Positions 24,475-36,207 of a DNA stretch of 64,000 nt are shown piece by piece. This DNA is from Gymnopilus junonius (lineage: Eukaryota > Basidiomycota > Agaricomycetes > Agaricales > Galerinaceae). A model generated the notes under the pieces. It worked only from the letters and a program-made list of their open reading frames with translations, was not told where the DNA came from and made no database searches. Location: assembly GCA_015501075.1 (NCBI GenBank), contig JADNYJ010000081.1:1-64000 (forward strand). Direction: 5' to 3'. Made by a program: the position numbers and the translations under genes. Position 1 is the stretch's first letter; each line of letters opens with the position of its first letter.

Positions 24475-24505
24475 AAATGTGAGACGGGGGAGACGTAGGA
24501 CAGTT
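24475..24505 (-). repeat. MULE terminal inverted repeat, right
   Basis: AAATGTGAGACGGGGGAGAC followed by GTAGGACAGTT; inverted partner of 20890-20921. The segment GGGGGAGACGTAGGACA is also found, inverted, at the left end of the 754-bp element. Confidence 0.85.
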
Positions 24506-24512
24506 TCCAATA
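24506..24512. repeat. target-site duplication, right copy (TCCAATA)
   Basis: Exact copy of 20883-20889 directly after the right MULE terminus. Confidence 0.65.
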
Positions 24513-25031
24513 CCCCAGCTTGGCGTGCTGGCATGCGTGACCGTGATTGTGACTGTGAGTCTGAACAAAATCGCCTGTGCCGGTACGCATTGACCTCGGG
24601 ACGTTCAGTGCTATGAGAATAGGGTCCAGGATGTCGGTGAGAGCTAGGGTGGTGGTGAGGGTCGTATTTAGGATGATAGTGACGCTGAACAGGAGGTTGA
24701 GGAAGCATACAGGTGGGGCAAGCGGACGGAGTTGGTATTTGAGACCGGGAACGAATACGGCTGTAGGATGGCCAGGGACAGGAACCAGCACCATGTTGCT
24801 GAGTAGATTAGAAGCGGCGATGATAATAATATTGACGTCAACATCGCCGTTGGCCATGGGTACTCTCCGACCCGACCCAGAACGCGCCTGCCTGGACTGT
24901 ATTTGCGCACCCTCCTGTCGCCAACGCCACGCCACGCCATCCTCTCCATCTCCGCGTTCTTTTCTAAGGATTTCAACTACCAGGATGCTCTGCAGTTCCA
25001 GGAACTTGAGATCTTGTCGAACGATCCACAT
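24513..25031 (-). CDS. hypothetical membrane-protein fragment at the MULE insertion site
   Basis: Open minus-strand frame with two clearly hydrophobic segments (IIIIAASNLLSNMVLV and CFLNLLFSVTIILNTTL, the latter continuing into LTTTLALTDILDPILIAL) and a His-rich tail (HSHNHGHACQHAK). I do not recognise the family. Further minus-strand hydrophobic exon candidates lie at 25.2-25.7 kb (e.g. KLVPYVLSGFGFIVIHF), so this is probably part of a multi-exon membrane protein. Removing the MULE and one TCCAATA would extend the frame only a few codons to a stop, so the transposon seems to sit at or near its 3' end. Exon structure is not resolved. Confidence 0.4.
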
Positions 25032-25970
25032 TGGCAGCTGGACGCGTCTTGAGGCTTCGCCTGGGGCGCAATCGCCACTGAGGAAGGGTTAAGATGAGAG
25101 TGGGAAGTATGGACTTGATGTGTGAAGTGGAAATTGTGCTTGTGGCAGCAGCAGTGGTGGGATATGCGATGGGGAATGTCAATGCGCTGGTAAAGTCGAT
25201 TTGAGTCCTCGGCTGAATCCTGGATAAGTATATGATAGTCTGCAAAAGAAAGGATAGAATGAGTCGTCGCCAGCGGAAACAATACAGAGAAGGGAAAAAG
25301 TGGCTAGCATACCTGTACTGTATAGAAATGGATAACGATAAATCCGAACCCCGAAAGAACGTAGGGAACAAGTTTGACTGTCCTTTTCTTCCCCTCTTGA
25401 TAGTCGAATTCGCATGTGGCAGGGAGAGGAATGTGCTTGGCCTCGACGTTGGCTGAAGGACCACGACTATACCGGGATGATGGTAATGCGCAGGAGGATG
25501 CTGGATGGCTTGGTTCTGAGGAACGTGTGGGTGTTGCATCGGCGAGAAGGGAAACGCTGGAAATTTTTTCTTCGGGTGAACGGCAGCTGGAGCTGAATGA
25601 GGTGGAAGTGCATGTCGGAGCCACCCTCAATCTCTTACGTGGTCGGAAGGACGAGAAAGCGGGATGCAATCGCTCAGCTGGTTAACCCGATTTGACATCG
25701 AGAAGCTGAGCAGACGATGATCAGGCATAAAATGACAGAACTAAACAGCAATTGGTGTACACACCTGTTAATCCACGAACTATATAGAACGTCGAAGTGG
25801 CCAGCAGCAGCGGCTGTTTTCCAGCTGTCAGTGTTCCTCACGTTGTCTAGCATTATATTCAAGATGGGGTAAAATTTTCAGGCCTGTAAAGGATCTGCAG
25901 GTTAGTATCGTTGAGGTGAATAGATATGAGCCGTAGGATGCACCTTTGTTTCCTCTCGAGTCCCTCGTGT

Positions 25971-25991
25971 AAGTTACTGTCGCATTTGAAG
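25971..25991. repeat. 21-bp direct repeat, left flank of the 754-bp element
   Basis: Begins AAGTTACTGTCGCATTTGAA; identical to 26746-26766. It abuts the left TIR of the element. Both copies are preceded by T, so 22 bases match. Confidence 0.95.
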
Positions 25992-26745
25992 AAGTGTCCT
26001 ACGTCTCCCCCACTATCACGCACGTGACGTGCTGGCAATCACCGGCAGTCTGCATATGGTAGATTCACAGCCACAACAGTAATCCGCAAAGAATGAGAGC
26101 AACTTGGCATGGTCTTTTGCAAGTCTTTCGCGAAAAACACATGTTAGCAATGTTTTTAAATTAGTGAAATTTAATCAATGTAGAATTTAAAAAATGAACC
26201 TGACTTAGTCAATCAACCCTGGCTTGATTCCTAAGAGATTAGCCTAACTTCAAGAACATGCTGCCTTGGCAGGGAGAGAATAATTATATATGCCTATCCC
26301 TAAACTTAGAACAATGTGCCCAAGGTGTCATAAAAAAATACTGGGAAAAGAATAGTAAGCTAATATGCAGGCACTATTTTAATCTGGCATCTATTTGTTA
26401 GTAATTTCTCGGTCATTTTCTTACTCATTTTTACTATGCAGAATACAGCGGAAATATGCCGATTAATATCTGGGTAGGTATGTAAACGGTTTTGACGATG
26501 GTGAACTCAATCTAATACTCCAATTTAAAAAGCTGTGCTTAGGAAAAATGTTGAAAAAAAGGCATCAACAGCAATGGAACCTACATCCTTTGGCGAGGAT
26601 CATAAATACTGAAATTCATATCACACACTAACCACTAGACCATCTTGCCTTTAGTTTCCGATATTTATGAACGCCTATCTACCATCAAGATTTGTAATTA
26701 TTTCCTTTTAAGGCAACGTGATAGTGGGGGAGAGCTGGGCCAGCT
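25992..26745. mobile_element. 754-bp non-autonomous TIR element (MULE-related ends)
   Basis: Ends in 29-base terminal inverted repeats (25992-26020 and 26717-26745) that agree at 23 of 29 positions; the inner 17 bases TCTCCCCCACTATCACG are perfect. The right end is identical over 20 bases to the left end of the nearby MULE, and the left end resembles the MULE right end, so the element lies in opposite orientation. There is no open frame of note inside; the interior is AT-rich and unlike the MULE. A tRNA-like segment is at 26561-26650. Flanks are a perfect 21-bp direct repeat, much longer than the 8-11 bp usual for Mutator-like insertions. Confidence 0.75.
26561..26650 (-). other. tRNA-like segment (degenerate tRNA or SINE head)
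   Basis: On the minus strand it begins GGCAAGATGGTCTAGTGGTT, a near-perfect eukaryotic tRNA D-arm/box A (TGGTCTAGTGG). About 50 bases later it has GGATGTAGGTTCCATTG, resembling a T-arm/box B (GGTTCNANNCC) with mismatches. The 3' end TGATGCC only partly pairs with the 5' GGCAAGA. It is not a functional tRNA as read. It may be a decayed tRNA gene captured in the element or the pol III head of a SINE. Confidence 0.5.
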
Positions 26746-26766
26746 AAGTTACTGTCGCATTTGAAG
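26746..26766. repeat. 21-bp direct repeat, right flank of the 754-bp element
   Basis: Exact copy of 25971-25991, directly abutting the right TIR. Confidence 0.95.
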
Positions 26767-27790
26767 TCGACGACGACGGTAGCACAAGTTGGAGAAAAGC
26801 TTGGTGGAGCATGGTACTAATCACAGAGGAGCAGAGGGCGAATATTATCGTGGGTATCGAGGACAGAGAGCAAGGCAGCGTTGACGTCAGAGGCAGCGTG
26901 TTCATCGACATCGTCGATGATGATGAGCTCGTATTTGATCATGTGTGGCAAAGACCTCTATTTTTGGCACCGGCGCAACTCAGCAGACTAATTCCCAGAT
27001 CCCAACTCTTTCTCGACCTCCTCATTTCATCTGCCTTCTCCAATTCGCTTTCTCCAGGACATATCAAATGGTCTCTTAATTTCCCATACCTCTCCTTTCA
27101 TTTCATCACGTTTCCGCCTGTCGGGTTCCAGGGGCGAGTGCGATCCAAGTTTAGCTGCAGCTCTTCCTTACCCGGCATGTGTCGCAAGTTTTGATAATAT
27201 CAAGGTTTGCTCTGTAGGAGGGACGTCGAGTACTATGCTTCTCTAATCAACTGACGAAATATCTCAGGTCTTACTGGGCGCCATGATATTCGTCACCATT
27301 AAAACATTATGTTCCTTTAATGGCGGATTCATTGTATAAATCTAAGCTTATTACTCTATCCTTTCGCCCATCATGACGCTTTGCTAAGAATATCATTTTT
27401 CCTTTTGCGTGCATCTAGATCAACTCTCAAAGGCCTCATCTGAATTTGATCAGCATTCAAAAGCAGAACTCACAATCCCCTACATTCTGAAAGCCCTCAT
27501 TTCGTCTGATATGTCGACGTCCTTCCCACCAAACGTCATCCAGAAGACAGCGGGGCCATGTCTAAGTGAGACATTTCGGCTTTGCCGTCACACCATACTC
27601 TACTATCCGTACGTGTGGAAGAATTCGAATCCTACCGAATCTGATTAACATGTATTGCAGTATCAGGATCAGGATCAGGATTATTGTGATGGAGAAACAA
27701 AAATAATACCCTTGGTTTAAGCTTTAAATCCGTCATGACGGAAAGGTTGGTCCTGTTGCCAGTTAGTCTTGTCATCCTCGCTTATCGACC
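26767..27790. other. intergenic, nothing recognised
   Basis: Short frames at 26811-27194 and 27409-27648 have no domain, no splice context and ordinary composition. A repeated AGGATCAGGATCAGGAT stretch is at 27664-27681. Confidence 0.4.
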
Positions 27791-28868
27791 ATGTCTTCGC
27801 CGTTCATTCCTCCGAGTATTGTCAGGACGTAAGTGCTTATTCATTTCACCTCGCTGAAGTCGAACTGACACTGACTTGAGCTCCTTTTATTCCCTCTTCG
27901 CACTCGTAGTGTGGGACCTTTAGTAAGTGATCGATAGAACTTGTTTTGTATGTAACTAACTACGAATGCAACTCCAGTTGGTCAGCTACCTCCTGCACTG
28001 AGGACTATTTGGGACGCTCACAACGCAAGTCTGTACATCCGTCCGTTCCATTCTCATACTGTTCGGAACCACCCTGACTCATAAACTCTTCTTGAATTGC
28101 TCGTCATTCACCTCCTTTTTTTTCGGGTAGATATGGAATGGAGCGTAGCTTGTATGCGATATACTCATCGCAGGTTTTATGATCATCTCATACATTGGTT
28201 CATTCGCCCATTTCATTTCATCACCTATTTCTTATTAATAACGCTTTCCAGCTATCCGGTGCCACCACTCAATGGAACAGTGCCCACAAGGTCATCAAGA
28301 ACCTCATCCAAGTGATCACTGAAACCGGAACGTTAATGGGTCAGTCTTACTCCATCCATCTGATACTTCCAGAAGTATCAACTCACCCACTCGTTCTTTT
28401 CTTGAATCCTTGAACACTTCTATGTTGTAACAATTACCATCATCAACTTCACTCTATCCCTCCTCACCTCCTCCTCCTCCTCTTCATCCTCCTCCCCCTC
28501 CCCAAGATCAACAGTAGCCTACCTCCAAACCAGCTCCGGCATCCTCGCAAAAGTATACTCCACCACAATGATGGCCCCCATGTGCCCCCCTCAGTCCGTC
28601 CGGAATCGGAAAAGGAGGGAAGCAAGATGAGTTTGGGACGATTTCGTCTGATATTCGGATTCCGAGGCGGAAGGGTGGTGGGATTACCACCACTACTACT
28701 GCTACTACTGCTACTACTATGGATATGATGGATACCAAAAGAGGAATAATAGAAGGAGTGGCGTCGATGCAGGGATCGGATGAGTTTACGGTTATGGCTG
28801 TTGATGGGGCCGAGTGGGATGCGGGTGGGATGAAGAAGGTTAATGCATTCTCTTCTCTCTCAGTGTAG
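27791..28868 (+). pseudogene. DUF6534-type multi-pass membrane protein, disrupted
   Basis: Exons of the Agaricomycete DUF6534 family (integral membrane proteins of unknown function) are visible: MSSPFIPPSIVRT, then VGPL, then LVSYLLH*GLFGTLTTQ, joined by short introns with good GTAAGT donors. The star is a TGA at about 27999-28001 where the family has Trp (TGG to TGA). Later exons show LSGATTQWNSAHKVIKNLIQ and VITETGTLMG, then ILAKVYSTTMMAPM, the usual last membrane helix region, and a Thr-rich tail ending at 28868. Intervening exons are poorly conserved, and a CTC/CTT microsatellite (28459-28502) and an ACT/CTA run (28686-28722) interrupt them. The family pattern is clear, the function is unknown, and the gene is probably dead. 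Confidence 0.6.
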
Positions 28869-29480
28869 GCAGAGGAGGACCGAGGGGATGGGCCGGTATT
28901 GGGCGAAGAGGACAATGTTGCTGCTGCTGATCGTGATGTTAAACTGTAAGCGTGAATGCTGTTTCCGGAGCTGGATATCTCCTCATTCCTCGATCTGAAG
29001 GTCGAGATAGGTATCGGTGCAGCGACAATACCTTAATGCAATTACAATTCAAGTTACCCAAGAGCGTTAGTGCTGCTCGTCCCTCCTTCTGTCTTGAGGT
29101 CAGGGTCCATTAGCAACGTCAACGTCAATGTCTATTTCTGCTTGCATTTCAAACTCAAAATATAATCCAGTGCATTCAGAATCTTATCATTCCCTTGATG
29201 CTCGTTCACAGTCTGGTTACTCTTTTTTTTCATTTTAGGCAAGGGAAAAAAAGTAGCATTGCGCAACGCCAGCTTCAATTCGCCCCAAATTGGTATTCAT
29301 CACGCTATACTTAGTATGCAACATATCTTTCGTCAGCGTTCCTCATTATCTCGAGTATGAGCCGGCTCTGCTACCAATATGTGCCGCGTCGTCTGGAAAT
29401 AAATACAACTTGTATACATCCCCATTGCAGTTTGTACCTGTAGCTGGATTATCCGGGAAAGCACTAAATTGAATTGTACG
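28869..29480. other. intergenic, nothing recognised
   Basis: AT-rich stretch between the plus-strand DUF6534 relic and the minus-strand F-box relic (convergent 3' ends). No frame or repeat of note. Confidence 0.4.
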
Positions 29481-31387
29481 TCAATATATGAAAATATGAG
29501 GTATAGTTATGCTCCTCACCGAGATATCAATATCTGGATAACCCCAACTAGGTCTGCCTTGTTCCAATGAGAAAGATGGCGACAAAGAACTTCGAACAAA
29601 AAGATTAGCTGATTCATAGCTCAGCCTCAACTCAGTATCGCAAATCTCCACCCCACACTTTGCTCGCTGGTCTTCTCGATACCTAACTATCTCGTGCTCA
29701 ATATCGATCTGCGGAGTCCCCTGAAATAACACGCGGACAAATTTCAACTCGGAAATGCCTTGAGCACGCGCGGGATTCTTCCTGGATGTGATGAATCTGA
29801 AAAGTGCTTCATCAGAGGGTAAATTGAAAGCCGACTCGAATTTTTCCAGATAAGGAAAAAGTACGGGCGCCGTCTCGTTACTGTCCACCACGAGCCACTC
29901 CATATTGAATTGAGAGGATTTCGGAAATCTGAAGAGGGAGTACGAGGTAATGTGTTCTGACCGGTACTTCCATTCCGCTGATATTTGACTTTCACTCCCG
30001 AGTACGAGATGCTTTAGCGTTGGGCTGACTGCGTCCAGTATACTATGCAATGCAGTTTCATTGGTGTTCCTTGGATCAAATGACAATTTTTCAAGTCGAG
30101 TCGACTGCAGTAAAAGCTTTACAATAGGGGGAACGAGGGACGTGGCATTGTCCATTCCGAGGTTGGAAAAAAGGTTATTGCCATCTTGCTGGTACTCTAT
30201 CCATTTTAACTTCGGCGCCTCGATGGATGAGAAAAATTGTAACCATGAGTCGTAATTCGGATAGTCTTCCTTGAGACAAAACACTAGAAGATGGGGGAGA
30301 TGGGCAATGCCCGTGATGCTGCCGAGACCAGGCGTCCCAGGAATATCAATTAGGGGCATTTCCGCCACATGTCCAAATTGACAATGAACAAGGTTTCTGA
30401 AAAACTTTAGCAAGCTAAAGCACTCCTCGATCCCAAGAAGGTTGTGGCAGTTGAGATGGGTAAGGCGCTGACCATTATAAGCAAATAACGCTAATTGTTT
30501 CACAGGCGTCAGGTAAGACCGAGCGGTATGGTGTCCAGCTATCGATAGCCGCTGCAGAAAAGGAGCAGCGAAAAACTAGATCGACCCAGAAGGATTGTCT
30601 GGCATGTTTTCATTGATACTTGCTCTTATAGATCGAAGTACTGGCAGCGTCGCAATAGGATCCGGAACCATTTCTCCGAGCAGTGGGTACATTTCCTTGG
30701 GCATCACCAGTTCAATCTCATTCCACCGTCTGCTAAATGAAACCATAGTCTGAAAAATCTGAAAGGTGAGATCGCCTGCTTTGAAAAAGTGGTCCATGAG
30801 CTCACGGAGACCGGTGAGCCGAGTTGTGTGAAGGAACGAGATCGATAATGGACAGTGGCCCGAACAGGTCAGCCAATCCTTTACAATATCGCAACGCAGC
30901 TTGAGCACTCGATAGACATGGTCCAAACGCCGTCTGACGTCGTTGGCCATTTCAGTTGCATTGTCTTGTATATTATACAGACCGATGTACTCGTCGTTGA
31001 AGGTGATATGCACTCGAGCCCATAAACGCGGAGACAACAAGGCCAGCGAGCGCCAGCTGCTGCAGACACGTGTGAGGAGGACAGGTGCTTCGGATCCACT
31101 CAGAATCGGATTTCTGTGTGACGGAAGACAGTGATAGAAAATTTCTGCGAGAACGTCCGGGGGATTCGACGTATCGGAATTGTGACGGGCCGATATTCAT
31201 CGATCAATTTCTGGACGTCTTCTCGTTTGGATTCAAGGGATTGGAGTATACTTTTAAGTTTTCAGATCTCTGATTCGGTTTCTGATAGCTTCTGACGAGG
31301 GATAACAAGATCTTCTTCCACTTCACGCAGTATATCTTCAGAGGGAGGAACATTGTTGCTCAGTAAATCGCGGAGAGGTTGTTTCAT
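29481..31387 (-). pseudogene. F-box/LRR protein, with two in-frame stops and one frameshift
   Basis: ATG at 31387 starts MKQPLRDLLSNNVPPSEDIL, the classical N-terminus of Agaricomycete F-box proteins. A coiled coil (LKSILQSLESKREDVQKLID) and the F-box itself follow: RRIPP/DVLAEIFYHCLPSHRNP, then SEAPVLLTRVCSSWRSLALL and SPRLWARVHI. LRR-like repeats run to 29481 (LTHLNCHNLLGIEECFSLL, TRLEKLSFDPRN, LKHLVLGSESQI). Three lesions are visible: TGA at 31262-31264 in the coiled coil, a frameshift at the five-G run 31159-31163 (plus strand; six needed), and TAG at 30576-30578. Both stops fit C-to-T changes (CGA to TGA, CAG to TAG). The gene is single-exon and about 630 codons long. It was probably an SCF substrate adaptor. 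Confidence 0.8.
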
Positions 31388-33104
31388 CGCATAAACTTAA
31401 GGAGCCAGAAGATTTCAGTGGGTTTGTTTATTTCTCCATAGCCAATGAAAGCGACGTACTTCACTTGACGATGACTTATGATAAAGTAAAGGAATACAAC
31501 GTGAAAAGGTTTGATTCTAATTATCCGCTCACACAGTCTTGTGACTCGACAGGTCTTTAGTATCTTTACCCTACTGCAGTAACGTCTGCCTTCAAGTGGG
31601 AATGATGGACGATAAAGCACATTCGAAAAGCACAGGAAATTCTTCCATACATACTTCACTGACATCTTATTAATCTCCACTCAAATTTCGCTTGAAACTC
31701 GAAAAAAGCATTAATACACCCCTTGTTTCAGCGCAAAGTCAGGAACGAAGGCATTCAGCAGATATCCAGGTTTTCTTCCTTGCTGATATCTTAATTTAGG
31801 CGAAGGTACCTGACACAGCCCCATGGGCCACCGGAATAACACCAAATAAGAGCGAAACCACGCCTCATCTTCCATAGTTAAATCCTTGATAGCTTGAACC
31901 CAGTCAAGACGAGGGCGATGCTCATTCAAGAGCGGGCCTCTTGCAGTTTGTGGTCTGGCTCGTCTTCTGGAGTCAAACCCGGCGTATTACCTATTACCCG
32001 TACCAACGAGGGTCCTCATCACACCCTCACCTGACCGTTCCAACCAATTCACATCTGAATAATCGATTCTCTGTCCCATAACTTCTATCATGTTCTTGAT
32101 AGCCTGAACGGTGTATAACGTTTGGTAGGCCAACATGAATATATCCATTTACATCACGGCGTAGTGCGTAGTGCGTGTAGCGGAAACAAGTACCAGCATC
32201 TATTTGGTCCGGCGTTGAAGATGAACGGTGAACGAAGACGCAGACGACTGACGACCGACGTGGAGGAGTTAATAGTAGCATTGGCGGTATGCGCTGTAGG
32301 TAATGAGTCACTATTTGAAGTGAAAAATTGTGGTCAACAACATTGAAGGGGAATGATGAAACTCGGAACTTGAAACTTGAAGCGTCAACTTGAAAGCTGT
32401 GGTCGAGGCAGAACCGAAAGATAGAGACGGACAACAAGGCGTTGAAGACGACGTCGAAAATGACAATGACTACGGGCGCGAACAGGGTCAAATAGATGCC
32501 TTGTAAAATCGAGAATCAATCAAGCGGAAAAAGAACAGAACAGAACGGTGAAGGAAATCGAGCAATGCATACCTATAGACACGGAAGAATCAAACAACTT
32601 CAATACTTCAAGCTTTTCAAGAGTTACATGGATATGATGACAGCCGAAGAGGACAGTTGGTAACGGGCAGCTCAGCGCACTGGATTCACCATCGTCCCAG
32701 TCGGCTCTGGCTGCCGAGCTACCTTCGAGTGACACGTGACGAGTCACATCTCATAGACCCTCCTCCTCGCCCTCGCCCTCATTTCGACCTCGAGTCCTTT
32801 CCTTCCTTCCCTTCTAGAACGCGCTCCATCCTCTCGATCCTATCCACAACGCCAAAAGTCCCTCCTTGAAACACAGTTCACCCCTCCTCCCAACCCAGCA
32901 AGTACTCGACCGCGAGCTGGATGGAAATTTAAAGCCTTCATATTTCAAATTGAAATAGAGCATCATAAGCTGAGCGCGGTGCGTTAAGCTCCAACCTTCG
33001 AATTCGAGGAAGGGCCTGAAGACGTTTGAAAGCAAATCCTGCCTACGACGCCACACCTATACCCCCACCAGTCGAGACTCAAGCAAGCAGAGCAAGACAA
33101 GAGT
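31388..33104. other. no convincing gene; weak minus-strand frames
   Basis: Minus-strand frames at 31711-31929 (AWFRSYLVLFRWPMGLC) and 32027-32491 (CFRYTHYALRRDVNGYIHVG) could be exons of one small hypothetical gene but have no recognisable domain. Frames at 32814-33056 lie just downstream of the tRNA synthetase gene and may include its unresolved C-terminus. Confidence 0.3.
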
Positions 33105-34634
<1,530 letters not shown>

Positions 34635-34651
<17 letters not shown>

Positions 34652-34730
34652 CAACCGCATTGCGCCGTGTAAATTTCCCGGATTGGGTGTCGGCTTATGT
34701 AACGGACCGAAACCCATCAGGCACGTGTAG
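34635..34730. repeat. dispersed repeat, copy 1 (upstream of tRNA synthetase)
   Basis: Begins TGGCGGATGAATGCCATCAA, includes GCCGTGTAAATTTC and ends near GGCACGTGTAG. It matches 53075-53151 in the same orientation with gaps. It overlaps the presumed 5' end of the tRNA synthetase gene. Confidence 0.7.
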
Positions 34731-36207
34731 GCCAAGTAAATTTCGTTGCTGAGAACTTGCTGCAGACGATTGACTCAGATAATCTCGTTTTCTCACTTTC
34801 CCCTTCCCCCCACGAGCTCTGCCTACAATTACCAGTTATTCTTTGGCATGTTTTTAAAAAGTGAGTCGGCTTCTTCTTCTAATACAAATCTAAAGCTGCT
34901 TACGTCTCAGGACCGCCAGCGTATTAGCTTTAGATCCATCTTGATAGCTTGATCTATAAACTCATCGGGGCTATAAGCTGTGGATATACGGTTGGAACGT
35001 TGCTCTGGTATCTCGACATTGGCATCTTGCTGTCTGTTGGATTCAACGGCACTTTATATGCAAGTATTTCGTTTCTCTTTCTCTTTCTCGTCCCGTCGTC
35101 AGCTCAACCGCAAGACAATCTATACAACGGTCGATGAATGACATTACCGATATGAACGTTTCTCTTCTCAATATCGATGATCAGCACTCAGTACTCGGTA
35201 CTCGGTATCGATCACCCGTCTATCAGCCCAGATACTATCTCGGCCACGGTATTGGCAAAGGATATTCCTTCATCACCTATCAAGTATCGTCCTGGATTTG
35301 CTTTCCAAGAGTCATTTGGAATATGCTTTTGGGACACCGGCAAGGTCCTACAGCTGGGCTTTAGGACATTGCATTCCTTTTACTCGGCTCCGTTCGATTG
35401 AATTCTTTTCTTTCCTTAACTTTTTTTTCTTCCTTATTATGCGAGCACCCCCTTCCCCTGCTCCATGACCGTTCCCTCTTCCTTTTCCTAAACCCCAAAA
35501 AAAACCTGTCCCGCAGGCTGCTTCATATTCAGTACTTCATACCTATCTCGGAAGCAGAAGCGGCTCAAATGCTACTTACAAAGTAGCGCTTCCGGGTGGA
35601 TGTGAATGTGACTGTAAAAATAAAGAACGTCTGTGGGATTTCAAGGTCTTCCGAGTTCTCTATATAATATATTATTCCAACAGCGTGCATCGAATGCCTT
35701 ATCCATCCATCCGCTGCCTTTGGATTCTGCGCCGGATTTCTTTTATAGTATACGACATACTATCTACCTCGATAACGATTCATCTAGCAACCCTTACCCC
35801 ACTGAGCAGCTCTATCCAATAAAAACATCTTCGAGGGCGTGCACGGCACGTCGCTCATGACGCTTGTCGATCAAAAGACATCTTCAGCTTTTTGTGTCTG
35901 TCCAACGGGATAAGGATCTGGGTCTCACCGAAATTCGTTTAGGTAGCGGGAGGTCATAGTTGGTTTGAGGATTTGATTTAGCGAGAGCATCGACCTTAGA
36001 GAGTCTGCATCCCTAGCTGTGTTCTTACATGCGATATACTTACTGAAAGTTGGAAGATAAAAAAATCATGATTGCATTGCGGTTCAATGTAAATATTCCA
36101 ATCCGATTTATAGACAACAAAAGAAGCTAGATAGATAGAAGTGTACTGTACGTGTACATTGTAAACCAGAAATCATGATATCGAGGGAGATTGAGATCCT
36201 CAATAAA
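34652..36207. other. intergenic, nothing recognised
   Basis: Upstream of the tRNA synthetase gene and downstream of the GH30 gene. Only short frames without domains; pyrimidine-rich tracts at 35070-35090 and 35405-35500. Confidence 0.4.

Larger units (their letters stand above)
20890..24505. mobile_element. Mutator-like DNA transposon (MULE), 3616 bp, full length
   Basis: Bounded by imperfect terminal inverted repeats of about 31 bases. The left one reads AGCTGGCCCAGCTCTCCCCC then CGTCTCACATTT (20890-20921). The right one, read inward from 24505, is AACTGTCCTACGTCTCCCCC then GTCTCACATTT. The inner 19-20 bases are identical except for one C. It is flanked by TCCAATA on both sides and contains one transposase gene on the plus strand. 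It appears to lie at the end of a minus-strand membrane-protein frame. The outermost 12 bases of the two ends differ more than the inner part. Confidence 0.85.

Noticed and set aside
24577..25092. 171-codon plus-strand frame right of the MULE
   Set aside because: Arg-rich complement of the minus-strand hydrophobic frame, which has the more protein-like composition.
26160..26560. Possible open frames inside the 754-bp element
   Set aside because: All short and AT-rich with frequent stops; no similarity to the MULE transposase.
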